NCBI GenBank assembly: GCA_003024785.1
Contig: PUQB01000266.1
Coordinates: forward strand, 248,001 to 312,000
Length of the DNA: 64,000 nt
Source of the DNA: Selaginella tamariscina
Taxonomy: Eukaryota > Streptophyta > Lycopodiopsida > Selaginellales > Selaginellaceae
Reading direction: 5' to 3'
Made by a program: the position numbers and the translations under genes. Within the stretch, counting starts at the first letter, position 1, and each line of letters starts with the position of its first letter. The notes below the pieces were generated by a model. The model was not told the origin of the DNA. It was given only the letters and a program-made list of their open reading frames with translations, and did not search any database. Positions 26,704 to 39,292 of this stretch are shown here, in pieces.

Positions 26704-27910
26704 CTCCCCTTGAACGCAACCAGAAACTCATTTGTGTTCATACACATAATGAATTAATGTTAAGATATATATACGTGCGGCTATGGCGTATAGTTCGTGA
26801 AACTTATATATACTTCCACATAATGAAAACAAGTGGAGCTAGCTTAGACATATGTATAGATGTGTGGTAATTAGTATTACATACCTGAACTTCTGTACCC
26901 CATGAGTGAACTAATGCATGAGCCTTTCTGTCTAGTTCAACCTAGAGTGTGCCTAATAGTCTGCTTTTGCTTAGTCAACATGTCAACTGGTAGTCTGAGG
27001 TGATTGTAAACAATACTTATTTCTCCCAACTCCACTCGTCAACTAACACCTATGCAACATGATGTACTTGGTATGGTGCTGTTTCATCAGGTTTCTTGCA
27101 ATCTATGTTATGACCATTAAGAAGCTTATGCAACCAAACAACCTATTTAGTTGTACAAACATTGCATGGTACTTAGCTTATGTAGTGAAAGTGCTACCAT
27201 TAGTGAGTCTCCAAGCTTGAAACACCAGCCTGTCTTGGAGGAGCTACCCAAGAAGTGAGTTGCAAAATCAACATCCACAAACATTCATAAAGCCGTAGAA
27301 GAAATAAATAATAAAGCAAATCAATGTTTATTGTACTTGCAATATATCATATCAATTTAAAAACATACCAATCCTTACATGTGGACTATTGCTGTTTTTA
27401 ATTAAGATTGATCACAACAGGAGAATATCAGGATGGGAGTTGGTTGTAAAATACATCCAACAACCCACTATACTTTGGTAAGATAAATGTTTTGTCAATC
27501 GATTCATAAACGATGTTGAAACTTATATAGTATGGTGTCAATATACTTTTGCTGGTTTCATGTAGTCTTGTCTATATAAAACCTATAAACTTAAACAATG
27601 AATGAGAGGACCAAGATATGTCGTATAGAAAGTTTTCATAAACTCATTTTTAACATGTTGCATGATCTACTTACACACCAATAAAACATATGTTTATTTT
27701 TAATATATTTAACATAAATATTAAAATCAGCTTCAAACCTGATATAACCGTGCAATGCAAAGTGTTTATCTATTCTCTCGTACCAAATCCAAGGGCTTCG
27801 TTTGAAATCGTATATAGACTTTGTATATCTCCTGGTTCACAACGCCACGAAAAAGGCATTTTTAATATGAATTTGATGTATTTATAATTTAAACCCACAA
27901 CAAATAACAA
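26704..27910 (-). mobile_element. Ty1/copia pol remnant (reverse transcriptase and RNase H)
   Basis: Minus-strand pieces follow the order expected for the end of copia pol. Near 27,794-27,720 is IWYERIDKHFALHGYIRFEA, a clear copia reverse transcriptase segment. Near 27.56 kb is QQKYIDTIL, the following connection region. Near 27,290-27,180 is FVDVDFATHFLG then SSKTGWCFKLGDSLM, the copia RNase H. Stops and frameshifts divide the pieces and the YVDD catalytic segment was not seen. The polypurine tract at 26.71 kb ends the element on this side. Inactive. Confidence 0.75.
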
Positions 27911-29760
27911 TACTTTAATTTAACAACATAATAAAAGACTTTTGAATAATCAGTAGGGCTTCTTCAATAGTTAATGGTGCATTTATAATTATGCAATGTT
28001 AGCTTGAATACAGTGATTAAATCCGTAGTCGAAAATGTTATGAAATATTTAATTACTAATTTAATTATTAATTACTAATACTACTAATTTAATTACTAAT
28101 TCGTAGCATTTTTTACTAACTGTTGAATATATAAAAAATCTTTTTACTAATTTAATTATTAATTTATTAATTATTAATTTAATTTAATTACTAATCCGTA
28201 ACATTTTTACTATGGCATATCACTGTTGAATATATAAAAATATCTTTTAGTGAGTTTCCAGGTCTCTCAAAGCTTATCACATGGTCAGTATGTGTAGTAT
28301 GTGTGATATGACAATTTCACATGACAAGGTATAACCACAACATGGTGAAGTGGCAATTATGAAGCCAATATAATTGATGGTATTGGAGATATATTATTAA
28401 GTCATGTTCATCTTCTGAGTTTGAGTCTATTGGCATGTGCAAGGGTTCCTCTAAAACAATCAATATAGGGTCTCAACACCTTCATTTCATCAAAAGACTG
28501 GAATCCTTCTAACAAAATACCTCTTCTTATGAAAAGATTACGCCCAATAATCATTGTTAGTGTGATCGTGGGACCCATTAACACACATCTAGTAGCATGA
28601 ATACAGTCAGACCTCAACACTTTCATATGGGTTTTTACTAAATCATATTATAAAAGACAAACAACGTTACAAATTTCAAACTTAAATAGTTAATAATGAA
28701 ATAATGAAATGTGCAAATATGCACCAAACATCTTTTTTATGCAAGTCTTTCATTACTTAATAAATTAAAAAGGATAAACATATTTTTTAACACTTCTGTT
28801 TTTGGTCATCTACCAAAACTATATTGATAAAAATGTGAAATCCATAACTTATCAACTCAAATTTTCCTCATATGAGATACAACTATACAAGTTAACAAAA
28901 AATTAACTTGAACATAGAGTGTGCACTTATAATTAATTAAAGTTTCTATTATACTTTATTCAAATAAAAATTTGAATTCAACAATACAATCAACTTAATC
29001 ATTTATAGCCAGTGTCATTAAAATATGCAAATATTAAATAATATTTTGACTACATTGCACCTTCAAAAAGCTACTTGACATATTTATTATTATTAATACT
29101 TGATTTCTGTCGTATCATAAATCCAGCATATAATTTACTTCTTAAATTACACTTTCGAAAACATGTGCCATAGTGAAAATTTATTTTGCACTTTCTATTT
29201 AAATTCAATATTCATTCTTATGTTTGAATATACCCCTTTTTCTGAAGTTAAAGATGCATAATTGAACATAAGTCTTTCTTCGTTTGAACATTATTGTCAA
29301 AACCGATATTGAATCTTGGCCTAAACCAAAATTCAATAAACAGTCATGTTCTTAAATCATGTGTTATCCTAAATTTAAACACCTTAAAGAAAAAAACTTT
29401 TTTTAATAATGTGTAGACTTAGTAGATCACATGATTCATTTCATAAGACTAATTTGTAAGCCAAAATAAATAAATTTTCTATATTTTGTGGAAGTGTTTG
29501 GTAAATTAACAAACGTAAACATAAAGTAAAGTAACTTGGCAATCGCATAATAAAGTAACTTGAGTATTACCTTCAACATTAGAATCCATAACCAACACCA
29601 CTTACTAAACATGTGTTTCTAAAGAGTTATATATCTTATGATTAACCCTTCACACATAATTCAAACATGTTATCTGAAAGTGGTAAAGTACTTCAAGAAT
29701 TTAGAATTTAAACCTTGAAACACATTACACTTTAGGTAGTCTTATTGACTGCATAAAATA
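27911..29760. other. AT-rich stretch, probably old retroelement body, nothing recognised
   Basis: No coding motif survives that I can identify. Between about 28,440 and 28,630 two related minus-strand phrases occur (ATGAAAGTGTTGAGGTCTGA and ATGAAGGTGTTGAGACCCTA), of unknown meaning. Confidence 0.4.
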
Positions 29761-29775
29761 GGCTATAATACCAAT

Positions 29776-30401
29776 TGATAAAGTTTTACTCAAACGGCTA
29801 ACATGTGACAATGTGTGACTGCTAAGTGGCCATTATATTAAACATCCTATGTGAGCAACGTAAGTCTTCCAAACAACCCTTAAAGCCTAACTTAGATGCC
29901 AAAGTAAGCATAAGACTTAAGGTCCCACCCTAAGTCATTATTCTTTCGAACCTTTGAGTAGATTGACTTGAAAAACCTACACAAGCTCATGCCCTAACCT
30001 TGCTAAGGAGACATACTTGTACATACCCTTATGACAAAGTCAAGGTATCGTGACTTACCCTTGAGAAATCACCCTCATCCGGGAGTACAACCTTTTGGTT
30101 ACTTTGAACCATAATTAATCCTTAAAGATTTAAGTGGTCAAGTCATACATAATAAAGGACACAAGTGTGCGCCGTAGGTGGACACAAGTGTTCTACTAAG
30201 TAAACTCCCTAAGGCTAGGTTTGAACAACCATGAATGCATAACCTTGTGAGTGCTTCACGAAAGGGCTCTAATGAGCTTAAGTTATTCAACTCTTGGATT
30301 CCAAAGAGGACACCCCTTAACCAAGTGTGCCAATAATTACAAGACCTAACTGGTTTAGCACCTAATGTGAACATAAACATACTTACTTGTTAGAGTATCC
30401 A
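29776..30401 (-). mobile_element. LTR-like module L1 with primer-binding-site-like end
   Basis: On the minus strand it starts TGGATACTCTAACAAG and ends CTTTATCA, then AT, then TGGTATTATAGCC (29,773-29,761), which resembles the TGGTATCAGAGC primer binding site for initiator tRNA-Met. TG..CA ends followed by such a site suggest the 5' LTR of a minus-oriented element. An inverted homologue lies at 31,387-32,088. Confidence 0.5.
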
Positions 30402-31386
30402 ACCTGTCAATGACCCTTTACTTTGGACGTTGACTGTTATTACATATGTACTATGTTAATGGACCTTAGAATAATAGAAAATAGGCCCGCTTAGTGCACT
30501 TGGGTATCTGATGATGGTCCGGCCGGGTGTCATTAGGTATTTGCAGGAAACTCTAAGCGAAGCTAGAACTTACCTTCTAGAAACCCACCCTTAATTTTAA
30601 CGTACCAGTTAGGCTGATTGGTTAATGTAGATGAGTTCAGCATGTTTAGTAGGGTTAGGAACACCCAGGGTTGCCCTAACCCACACCCTAAAACCCCCCC
30701 CTTGGGTAGGGTTTTAGGGTTAGAGTTAGGCTAAGTTAAACACTCTCTCACTAACTTAATAAAGGGCTAGCTAATTTCGTGCCAGCCCACTTACACATTC
30801 AGGAAAAGAGGGGGAGGGGGGCTCCATCACATAATAAGGTAAAGTATGTAGGAGTGAGGGTTCCTGGGTTCATGACTGAGCTCATTACTCTTCTCCCGGT
30901 GTAAGCTTTAGCTGTGTCGTCAAGGCACAACCCTCTTGTGTTGCCTAACTTCCAAATTATAGGGGTACGTCCCACATTGGGGTAACTTACCTTTAACGTT
31001 GGCGAATTCATGTCTGGGAGGTCTTGTTGGATTGCACGTTCCAAGAGGCAGAGGTAGAGACTTATTCCAGCCTCCTCCTGCACGTCAAGTTAGGTTAGCA
31101 AACACGGCACAAGGCACATCTATGTCCTTGTCAACTGTGGGCGTGAGATCTTGTTTGACAGGTTCACGTTACTAGTTCCTGAGGGTTCACTAAGGGGTTC
31201 TAAAGTTGACATTTAGGAGCCATGTTTGTGGCACTTGGTGCAACTCTCGAATCTAAGGGTTATGGCATGAGCCCACATCGTGGAAGGCAATGTCACATGG
31301 AGATGTGACACTGGGCTAGATGTCACACAATACAATGCCCAAGGCACGCCCTTTGGGGTTGTGTCATGGGCTTGTTGCTAAGGGTT
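30402..31386. repeat. Module A, inverted partner of 32,089-32,960
   Basis: Read in reverse complement it matches 32,089-32,960 in order. Shared or near-shared phrases are CATGACTGAGCT, TACGTCCCAC, GGGGTAACTTACC, TCTAAGG and CACTTGGGTATCTGATGATG (partner CACTTGAGTATCTAGTGATG). No conserved protein frame was seen. At 30,660-30,735 it contains telomere-like CCCTAAAACCC and TTTAGGGTTAG runs. Confidence 0.7.
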
Positions 31387-32088
31387 TGGATACTCTAGCA
31401 AACAGATATGCTTGTGCTCGCACTAGGGTGTTAAGCCTTGGGCATTTGCTCAAGGGAGGTTAGGTCTCTAACTAGGTGTGCTTAGGCACACTTGGTTAGG
31501 GGAGTGTTTCTTTAAATCCAAGGGTTGAACAACTTAAGTTCGTTAGTAGGAGCCTTTGTAAAGCACTCGCAAGGTCATGTACTTAGGGTTATTCAAACTT
31601 AACCTTAGGGAGTTTGCTTAACAGAACACTCATGTTTGCCTGTGGGGCACACTTGTGTCCTCACTAAGTATTAATCTTGATTTGGCCACTCAAACCCTTA
31701 GGGGTTAGTCGTGGTTCAAGGTACCCCTTGTCGCCTAAAGGGGTTGTACTCCCGAATGAAGGCGATTCCTCAAGGGGTAAGCAACGATCCCTTGGCTCTG
31801 TCATGGATGTATGTGTGAAACACATCTCCTTTGTGGGGTTAGGGCATGAGCCTGTCTAGGTCTACTGGGACAAGATCCTAAAGTCTACTTGGGTTATCCT
31901 CTAGGGTTTAGGGGATGGTCATTCAAGGGGACTTACGATAGGACTTTAAGTCTTTTGCTTTCTTAATTGGGCTTCTAAGTCAGATTCTTAGGGTTATCTT
32001 GGAAGACTTACCGTTGCTCACACAGGGTAATGACGCCAAATAGTCACTTGGCAGCCACGTGTTGGCCCTTCGGGTTAAAACTTTGACA
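31387..32088 (+). mobile_element. LTR-like module L1', inverted copy of L1
   Basis: Starts TGGATACTCTAGCAAAC and ends AAACTTTGACA on the plus strand. It aligns along its length with the minus strand of 29,776-30,401 (CACACTTGGTTA, TTGTACTCCCG, GGAAGACTTAC, GTTGCTCACA). It is not followed by a primer-binding-site-like sequence, unlike L1. Confidence 0.6.
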
Positions 32089-32960
32089 CAACCCTTTAGC
32101 ATTAAGCCCATGAGACAACTCCAAAGAGCATGCCTTAAGCATTGTACCGTGTGCTATCTAACCTAGTGTCACATCTTCAACTAACACTGTTTCTTGTCAT
32201 AGCCCCTTAGATTCAAGAGTTACACTAAGTGCCATGAACATGACTCTCTAAAACACGTATGTGAATCATTAGAAACTTGGTAAAGGAAATCTATCAACTA
32301 AGATTCCATGTCCACAATTGAACAATGACACAAATATACCCTACTTAGTTAGGAGTGCTGCATCTAGTTTGACGTGGAGGAGGAGGTTGAAGACATGCCT
32401 TAACCTTTTATTATTAAAATTGTCCTCCAACAATACCTCTCATGCATGAATTAACTAATGTTAAGGGTAAGTTACCCCTAACGTGGGACGTATCCCTATT
32501 GAGAGGATTGTGCTTTAACAATACAAGTTATAGCTTGAATTGATAGAAGAATAACAAGCTCAGTCATGAACTCGGGAACTCTCACTACACATACACTACC
32601 TTATTTATATGCCCCACTCTTCTTTTCTTATTTTGTAAGTGGGTTGGTAAACCCTTTTGTTAATTAGATGAGCTTAACCCTAACATAACTCTTACCCTTG
32701 AACCTTACCTAAGGTGTTCTTAACCCTATTTAACATGTTGAGCTCATCTAAATTAAACAAAAACCTAATGGGAATGTCAAAATTGAAGGAAAATTTTTTA
32801 AAAGATAAGTTCTAATTCACTTTGAATTTTTTGCAAATACTTAATGATACATAATCAAACCATCACTAGATACTCAAGTGCCATATTTTCTATTACATTT
32901 AATACTTATTAACAAATATAATACGTAATAACAATCAACCTCCACAAATAAAGTCAGGTC
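32089..32960. repeat. Module A', inverted partner of 30,402-31,386
   Basis: Reverse complement of module A with moderate divergence. With L1' as a loop of about 700 bases, A and A' could form a long imperfect hairpin. AT content rises towards 32.96 kb, where the match ends. Confidence 0.7.
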
Positions 32961-34119
32961 ATAATCAAAATTATGATAACATGCATATCAAGGGCTACCA
33001 CAGTGATGATCCAAATTTTTCCCATAACACATGAAGCCATCTTTACTGCTACAATATATGTAAAGTATGTCACCATATACGATGGCATGTGTGTATGTAT
33101 GCACTTGTTAACATAAAAAAATAAATTATTATGATAGGCACATGCTCTTCACTTATTATAAATAAAGATTAAATGTGTTTAAAAAAAACACAAAATGATT
33201 ATGTGGTTTATGTGATTTAAGAAAAGTGAAGAATAAACCACCTGTTCTTTATTTTTTTCTAAATTAATATAAAATAAGTGGCAGAGCTTTGCATAATTGC
33301 ATTGTTATTAAAAAGTTTCTACAAAAGAGAACTTAAAGTTTTTATTTGAAATATTTGAAAAAAAAACTATTGACAAGGGCAAATACAATCAATAAGATGA
33401 GCATACCTTTTTTCTAGAATTTTTATTAAGAAGGTTATTTTATCCTGATACGGGATATTAAGATATATTTAGTTTCTTTCTCGACCATTGATTGCCCTAA
33501 CACTCCAACATAGGGCATCTCTGGGATAAGGCATGGAAGAGTCTTAGGGTTGAATACACTGTCCAAGGCTGATCCTTGGGACCTGGCAAGAACAAGTTCT
33601 TCCGTCCTGATACACCACCCAATACGGTTTATACCTCGGGTAGGCTTCCTCCATACAATATGCATACATAGCCTTGACTGTTAGTTGCTGGATGCTCCAG
33701 GTTCTTCTCGAGTATTCTGCATGAAAATCTTCCCACCGACGTGTACAGAAACAAAACCAGTGGAGTGGAAGCACTATAACATGGAAACGGACTCCCCTCT
33801 CATCAATGAAAAAGCCATGGTTGAAAATCCAAAAACACTCCATTTTATGTTTTAGATTTGTAATGATAATATAAGAAATCAGAATTAATCTTAAGGAAAT
33901 GTTACAATAACATAATGATTTGCTAAAATGACTTAACACATCATTAATTATGAGTCGTGTGGTGGATTTTAATCACAATCAACCTGGCCACAACCGGCAG
34001 ACATGTCCTCATCTAGCCAAGAATGAATAGTGACTGTGATGTCATGAGAAATCTCGTTTTAATTGTGTACAATGCACTTTGTCTTTTTGCATTATGTATC
34101 CCCATAAATGCAGTGAAAT
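32961..34119. other. AT-rich stretch with a possible LTR fragment
   Basis: Mostly featureless. On the minus strand, about 33,720-33,430, TGGAGCATCCAGCAACTAAC begins a GC-richer segment. Its opening resembles the copia LTR start at 26.70 kb, so it may be a solo or truncated LTR. No primer site or target duplication was found. Confidence 0.35.
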
Positions 34120-34440
34120 AATCAACGATGACAATGATTTTTATTTATATATATATTAGAAAGTGTACTCACTATGTAGGAAAAATCCACCACAGTATTG
34201 GTTATAGATGATGATAATGATTTTTTATTTATATATATTAGAAGAAGTGTACTCACTACGTGGTAAAAAATCCACCACAATACTAACTATTACTGATGAT
34301 AACGATTCTTTATTTATATATATTATAAGACATGTATCACTACGTGGTAAAAATTCAACACAGTACTAACGATTATAAACGATGACATTCTTTATTTATA
34401 TATATACTTACTATGTGGCAAAAATCCATTGCAATATTAA
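34120..34440. repeat. Tandem repeat, four degenerate units of about 75-95 bases
   Basis: Each unit runs GATGATAACGATT, TTTATTTATATATATTA, then ACTCACTACGTGGTAAAAA, TCCACCACAATACTAAC with variation. Four units follow in direct order and the last is shortest. It lies just beyond the 3' end of the cyclophilin gene. Confidence 0.8.
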
Positions 34441-34829
34441 CGTTGCTAATGTGTTAAGTCTTTTAAATAAATCATCCTGTCGTTATAACATTTCCCTTAA
34501 TCTTAAGTTGATGAATCACATTATCAATGCTGTACACAAGATTTATTACTACTGTTAGAAACGTTTTTAACAATTACAAAAATGTTTTATTAACCATTAC
34601 AAACATGTTGAAACTTTGAAACCATTCAAAATGTTAATTATATTATTTTAACATTATATTTTTTAATATGTTTTAAGCACATACCTGATGAAAAAAACAG
34701 ACAAGTTATAAAAACAGTTATAAACAGTAATCTCTATAATATAATAATTTACTTATATACTTGTAAATATTCAGTGAAGGCTTTAATTGGATTAATTTAC
34801 ATACAAAATTGGATCAAACTTACATGGTG

Positions 34830-37416
34830 TCACCAATTGGAAAAGTTAGCAAAGGAAACTCCCGAAGCAGGCCCAGTTTTTACCCTTTTGGCGCTTAGAA
34901 TATCCTCCTCTATAGCATCGGCATTTTCCCCAGCTGTTCTCGCTTTCAAGTATTTCCCAACCCCCCTCCACTTGACACAACAGGATTACTGTACCATGAT
35001 CCAACTTGAGTATCCTGTAAACACATAATCAGTTGATAAGTTAAAGTTAAATACATAAATTGTGTGTGTGAAACTGAAACATAAAACTATAATGTTCATA
35101 AACATATATTACATTAGTAGCAATTTAATTCTAAATTAGCATGAACTAAGTAATCAGCAAAAAGGTCCTTCTATGTACATTATATAATATAGGCGTTGGC
35201 ATATCACACTTACGTTTTAAGAAGTATGACCAGTTTACACAGGAGACCTTGTACTATATGTATATATGCATGCATACATATGCACCTCTGTGTCGGTGTA
35301 CGGTAAATTTCTTATATTACACTTACTTCTTCGTTTTCGGTCTCTGTAACCTCAGGATTTGTTTTCTCGGACTCCTCATCTGGTTCTGTGTATGGATTCA
35401 CGAAGACTGTCGTTTTCAGTATTTTGATCTCTTCCTGCGAATAACAACACACATTATGTTAAATGCCTATATAATGTATAAATATAAATACACTAAATAA
35501 GTCCGTATGAAAGTATCATACTCAGTACGTATGTATATATCTTTAACCAACTAGTATATAAGTAGTGAATAATTTCTTCATAAACTAAATGGAAAGTCCA
35601 GGATATAAGCAAACACACACTTAATATATATGTTAGCTTACTTGTATATGTTGATATATACTACATATACCTGATATATTTAACGAGTAGTTTAGGCAGA
35701 TATAATTAAATGATTATACTTATATATACGAGTTAACCATGTGTGTATACGTATGTTGTTACTTCACATGTTCTTCTTTCTTGATCGTATATCCATAGCA
35801 TATTACATTACACACATACAAAACACACACAAACCACATACTGCACAATTATTATAACATAAACACTCAGTATGTGACATGATATATGTTAACTTACAAC
35901 GTTAATAGTCAATGCATCACGCATATGAAACTTATATATTAACTGAACACACCACACGCACAGCACCAAAGGGCGATCGTCGTCATCAACAGGGACCCTG
36001 TCCATAATGGAGAGAACCTCCATACCACCAACCACGTGACCAAACACAGTGTGTTTGTAATTTAAATGTGGTGCAGACTTGTATAGTATGAAGAACTGGG
36101 AACCATTTGTGTGTCCACTGTTTGCATGCTAACCACGCCTCTCCCAGTGTGTAGAAGTTTAGAGTTAAACTCGTCCTTGAACGGTTTTTTCCATATTGAC
36201 TCCCCTCCCGTTCCTGTGCCCTTTGGATCACCTCCTTGAATCATGAAATTCCTAAACAAAAAAGGCTCAATAAGTAACGTACTCAAACACACACACACAC
36301 TCATACACGCGTGCATATGCTGTATATATTATAGATAAATGTAGTAGATATACACCCGCAGACATGTAAATATACATTATAGATATATTAGTACAACGTT
36401 AGTATTTATTTTGAGATGGGATTCTTCTAAAACAACTTGTATATCATATAGATACTTGTTATAGTTAAAACGAATACACTTGATTGTTTATAGCACACAC
36501 CAACACACGCACCTGATATTTCGATGGAATATGACGTTGTTATAATACCCACGTTCACAAAGCGTAATGAAGTTCTCACATGTGCGAGGTGTAATATCAC
36601 AATGTAACTCGATATTAAGCTCGCCATGCGTCGTATGTAGTTTCACATAACCTTTCTTCTTGGGGTTCTTCTCAACTTTCACATATTCTTCTTCGTTCGT
36701 TGTAACAGGATTATATGTAGTCGATGTTAAGGATCTTGAAGCAGCGCCTGGAAGACAAACATAACTATACATACATACAGCTTACTTTATATTTACCTGA
36801 TGAGAACGGCTTTTTACAAGCTGAGTATTTACTGGTTCACGTTCTCCAGCTACGTGTGCAGCAATCCTTGCTGCCGCCTTCTCTGGAGTTTGTGCTTTTG
36901 CAGCTAAACGATGAATTTAGATTAGTTTCAAGTACACAAACAATATCTGTACACAATACATGAATTAGATGCCCACACACATCGAATGAAATGCTGTTTA
37001 GACATGCATATATAAACATATATATAAGTATATCCACGGGAATACTTACCATAAAACAACACACAGAAACACGCACGCCACACCTACCTGCTCCGGATCG
37101 TCCATATAGTGCTGCAGAAGCAGTATCAACAATGCTCATAGTCTGAGCACGTTTTTCGCCCTCTGTTTTATCCTTGTTCTCTTTTACGGCCTTAACAGCA
37201 GCAAGTGCAGCAGCCTTTCAACCTGTACACGGCATGCTAAGTATATGCAAATACATTCTATATGTTTTTATTCTATCTATCTATCTATTTACCTAGATAG
37301 AAGAGAGAGTAAAATATTACCTGTGCTTTACACCACCTCCACCTTGATCTGCTACTTCCTTTGCTTTCTCCTGTAGTTTAACCATGTACATAAATATATG
37401 TAAATACACACACAGA

Positions 37417-37465
<49 letters not shown>

Positions 37466-37847
37466 GTGCGGACATACCGTGCCGAGATCACGTAACATCC
37501 GTTTCGTATCTTCCGACATGTTTATGTAATATGCTGGATCTTCCTTAAGCTTCTTCATTTCTGCAAATACAGTCCTTTCAGTTTCGCTTTTCTGCGTAGA
37601 TTTATGTATAATAGCTTTAAAAATAAACATTATCTAGGTAATTATACAGGTACGTATGCATACACTCCAAAAGATATTGTTTACATACATATATGTATAA
37701 ATATGCAACATAATGGGAAGATAAATGTCTATATATGCATACACAAGCGCGCACACACCTTCACTTTCGAAGTCAACCTCTTTTTTACATGATCGAAATC
37801 CAAAAGCACTTTCGAGTCGAGTCGGTTAGGATCCTGCAAGATAACAA

Positions 37848-37879
<32 letters not shown>

Positions 37880-39053
37880 CTTCCTACCTGAATTGTAATA
37901 ATATCATCCTTAGTAAAAGGTTCATCTGTCAAAAGCTCTCTCCAGTTCTTCGTCTTGAGGTTTAGCTCCTTAATTGCCTAAAAACATACACAATTACTAG
38001 TTAATATGTAGGTAGTATTCTAGAAACTATATGAATTATTATTATGATATTAATAACGTAGATCCACTGATACAAAGACATGAAAGTTACCATGCAGATA
38101 TGCATATATAGATGCGCTCTACATACATTATGAACATTGTTATATATTCAAAACTCATGCTTATACACTACACATATTATAAATATACCTCGTAAGAGAA
38201 GACGTTTCCAGTGGTCTTGATAGCAACGATATGTGTAAACTCAGTAAAAACTTTGTGAAGAACAGGGCAGTGATATTCCCCTGCAGAAGAACATAACGAA
38301 ATTAGCTTCTATGATCATTTACAAGGTGATTAAAGAGTAATTAACCACTGGTTAATGTTATTTACCATCTGCATTCTTGTGAAACTCTAGCTTTATAAGA
38401 TCTTTCAGACTCAAAGGAGAACCAGTGATGGGATTCTTGCCATGTTTTTGAACGTATGGGACAATATGCCTGAAAAAATATACAAAAACTTTAATACTAC
38501 AGACCTAAAGCAGAAAAATGTAATAAACCAACTTCATAACACGTATAAGTCTCTCTCTCTCTTGCCTATACGTATCATAGTAGTTTTATATGTATATGCA
38601 TGACATATTCCAAATTCTACCTGTGTGTATTCTATCTGTATCATAATTTTAAGGCATGTTATATCTTCACAGTGTATATAAATGTATACAAATACAATCA
38701 GTCAAATCATAAATATCTGGAAGTTTTTTATGTATTTGAATATCGACATCCACGTGTATGCAAAATCTGTGTGTACAAAACTTACATGAGATCGAAGACA
38801 TGTCCCTCCTTGGTACCCATAGGATCGTTGAAAGGTGTAAATGTGAGCCTACAAAAGCCGAAATTACATACATATAGTGAATGAGTGTGTGTATGAAATT
38901 GGTATCAAATTGAAGGGAAACTTACCCACAGCAGTAGAATGGGAGGCGCTTGAACGGCAATCGAACATCCTTCTGCTTGGCGCCTCCCCATTCGGTCGCC
39001 CACTCCGTCCGTGTGATGAAGAGGCGATCCTTACTATGCTGCTTCTTTCCCAT
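34830..39053 (-). CDS. CYP65: U-box/cyclophilin peptidyl-prolyl isomerase, CYP65 (PUB49) type
   Basis: Fourteen exons, 5' to 3': 38926-39053, 38786-38848, 38366-38469, 38189-38280, 37888-37977, 37759-37833, 37478-37591, 37321-37370, 37088-37222, 36797-36903, 36513-36747, 35967-36251, 35327-35434, 34830-35014. The start [20 protein letters not shown] is diagnostic. A U-box follows ([20 protein letters not shown]), then a linker ([14 protein letters not shown]), then the cyclophilin domain ([58 protein letters not shown]). The C-terminus has GSWYSNP, then KYLKAR, and ends FSNW. Family role: nuclear E3 ligase and proline isomerase. Breaks: a shift at the start of exon 9, a base missing at the exon 10/11 junction, one in ATGCAAACAGTGG (expected ATGGCAAAC), and one in the G6 run of exon 14. 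Splice phases are otherwise consistent. Length is as expected for the family. Confidence 0.9.
37419..37463. repeat. TC microsatellite in a cyclophilin intron
   Basis: Uninterrupted TC repeat (GA on the sense strand) starting 15 bases past the splice donor of exon 7. Confidence 0.9.
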
Positions 39054-39100
39054 TCCCCTGTTTTCCCCAAAACCCTAAGAAACTAAACCCTAATTTAAGA
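39054..39100 (-). promoter_or_regulatory. Paired telo-box motifs upstream of the cyclophilin start
   Basis: Two AAACCCTAA motifs (39,070-39,078 and 39,085-39,093) lie 16-40 bases before the ATG. Telo-boxes are known plant promoter or leader elements of housekeeping and growth-linked genes. The motif is seen; the regulatory role here is inferred. Confidence 0.55.
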
Positions 39101-39292
39101 ACAGAGTATTAATTTATAAAATGCACATTAAATATTTGAGAGATGATGTTGTCAATGTGCAACTTATATAAATAGAATTTACAATTACAATTATTAAATA
39201 ATCTTGTTTTCATCATTGCCGTTGAAACAAAACTGTATTATTACAGAGAATACAAAAATATAATATACATTCACGAGATATATACAAATATA

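Noticed and set aside
30655..30740. True interstitial telomere or chromosome-fusion point
   Set aside because: Only a few irregular telomere-like words, inside a repeat module whose inverted partner carries similar degenerate words.
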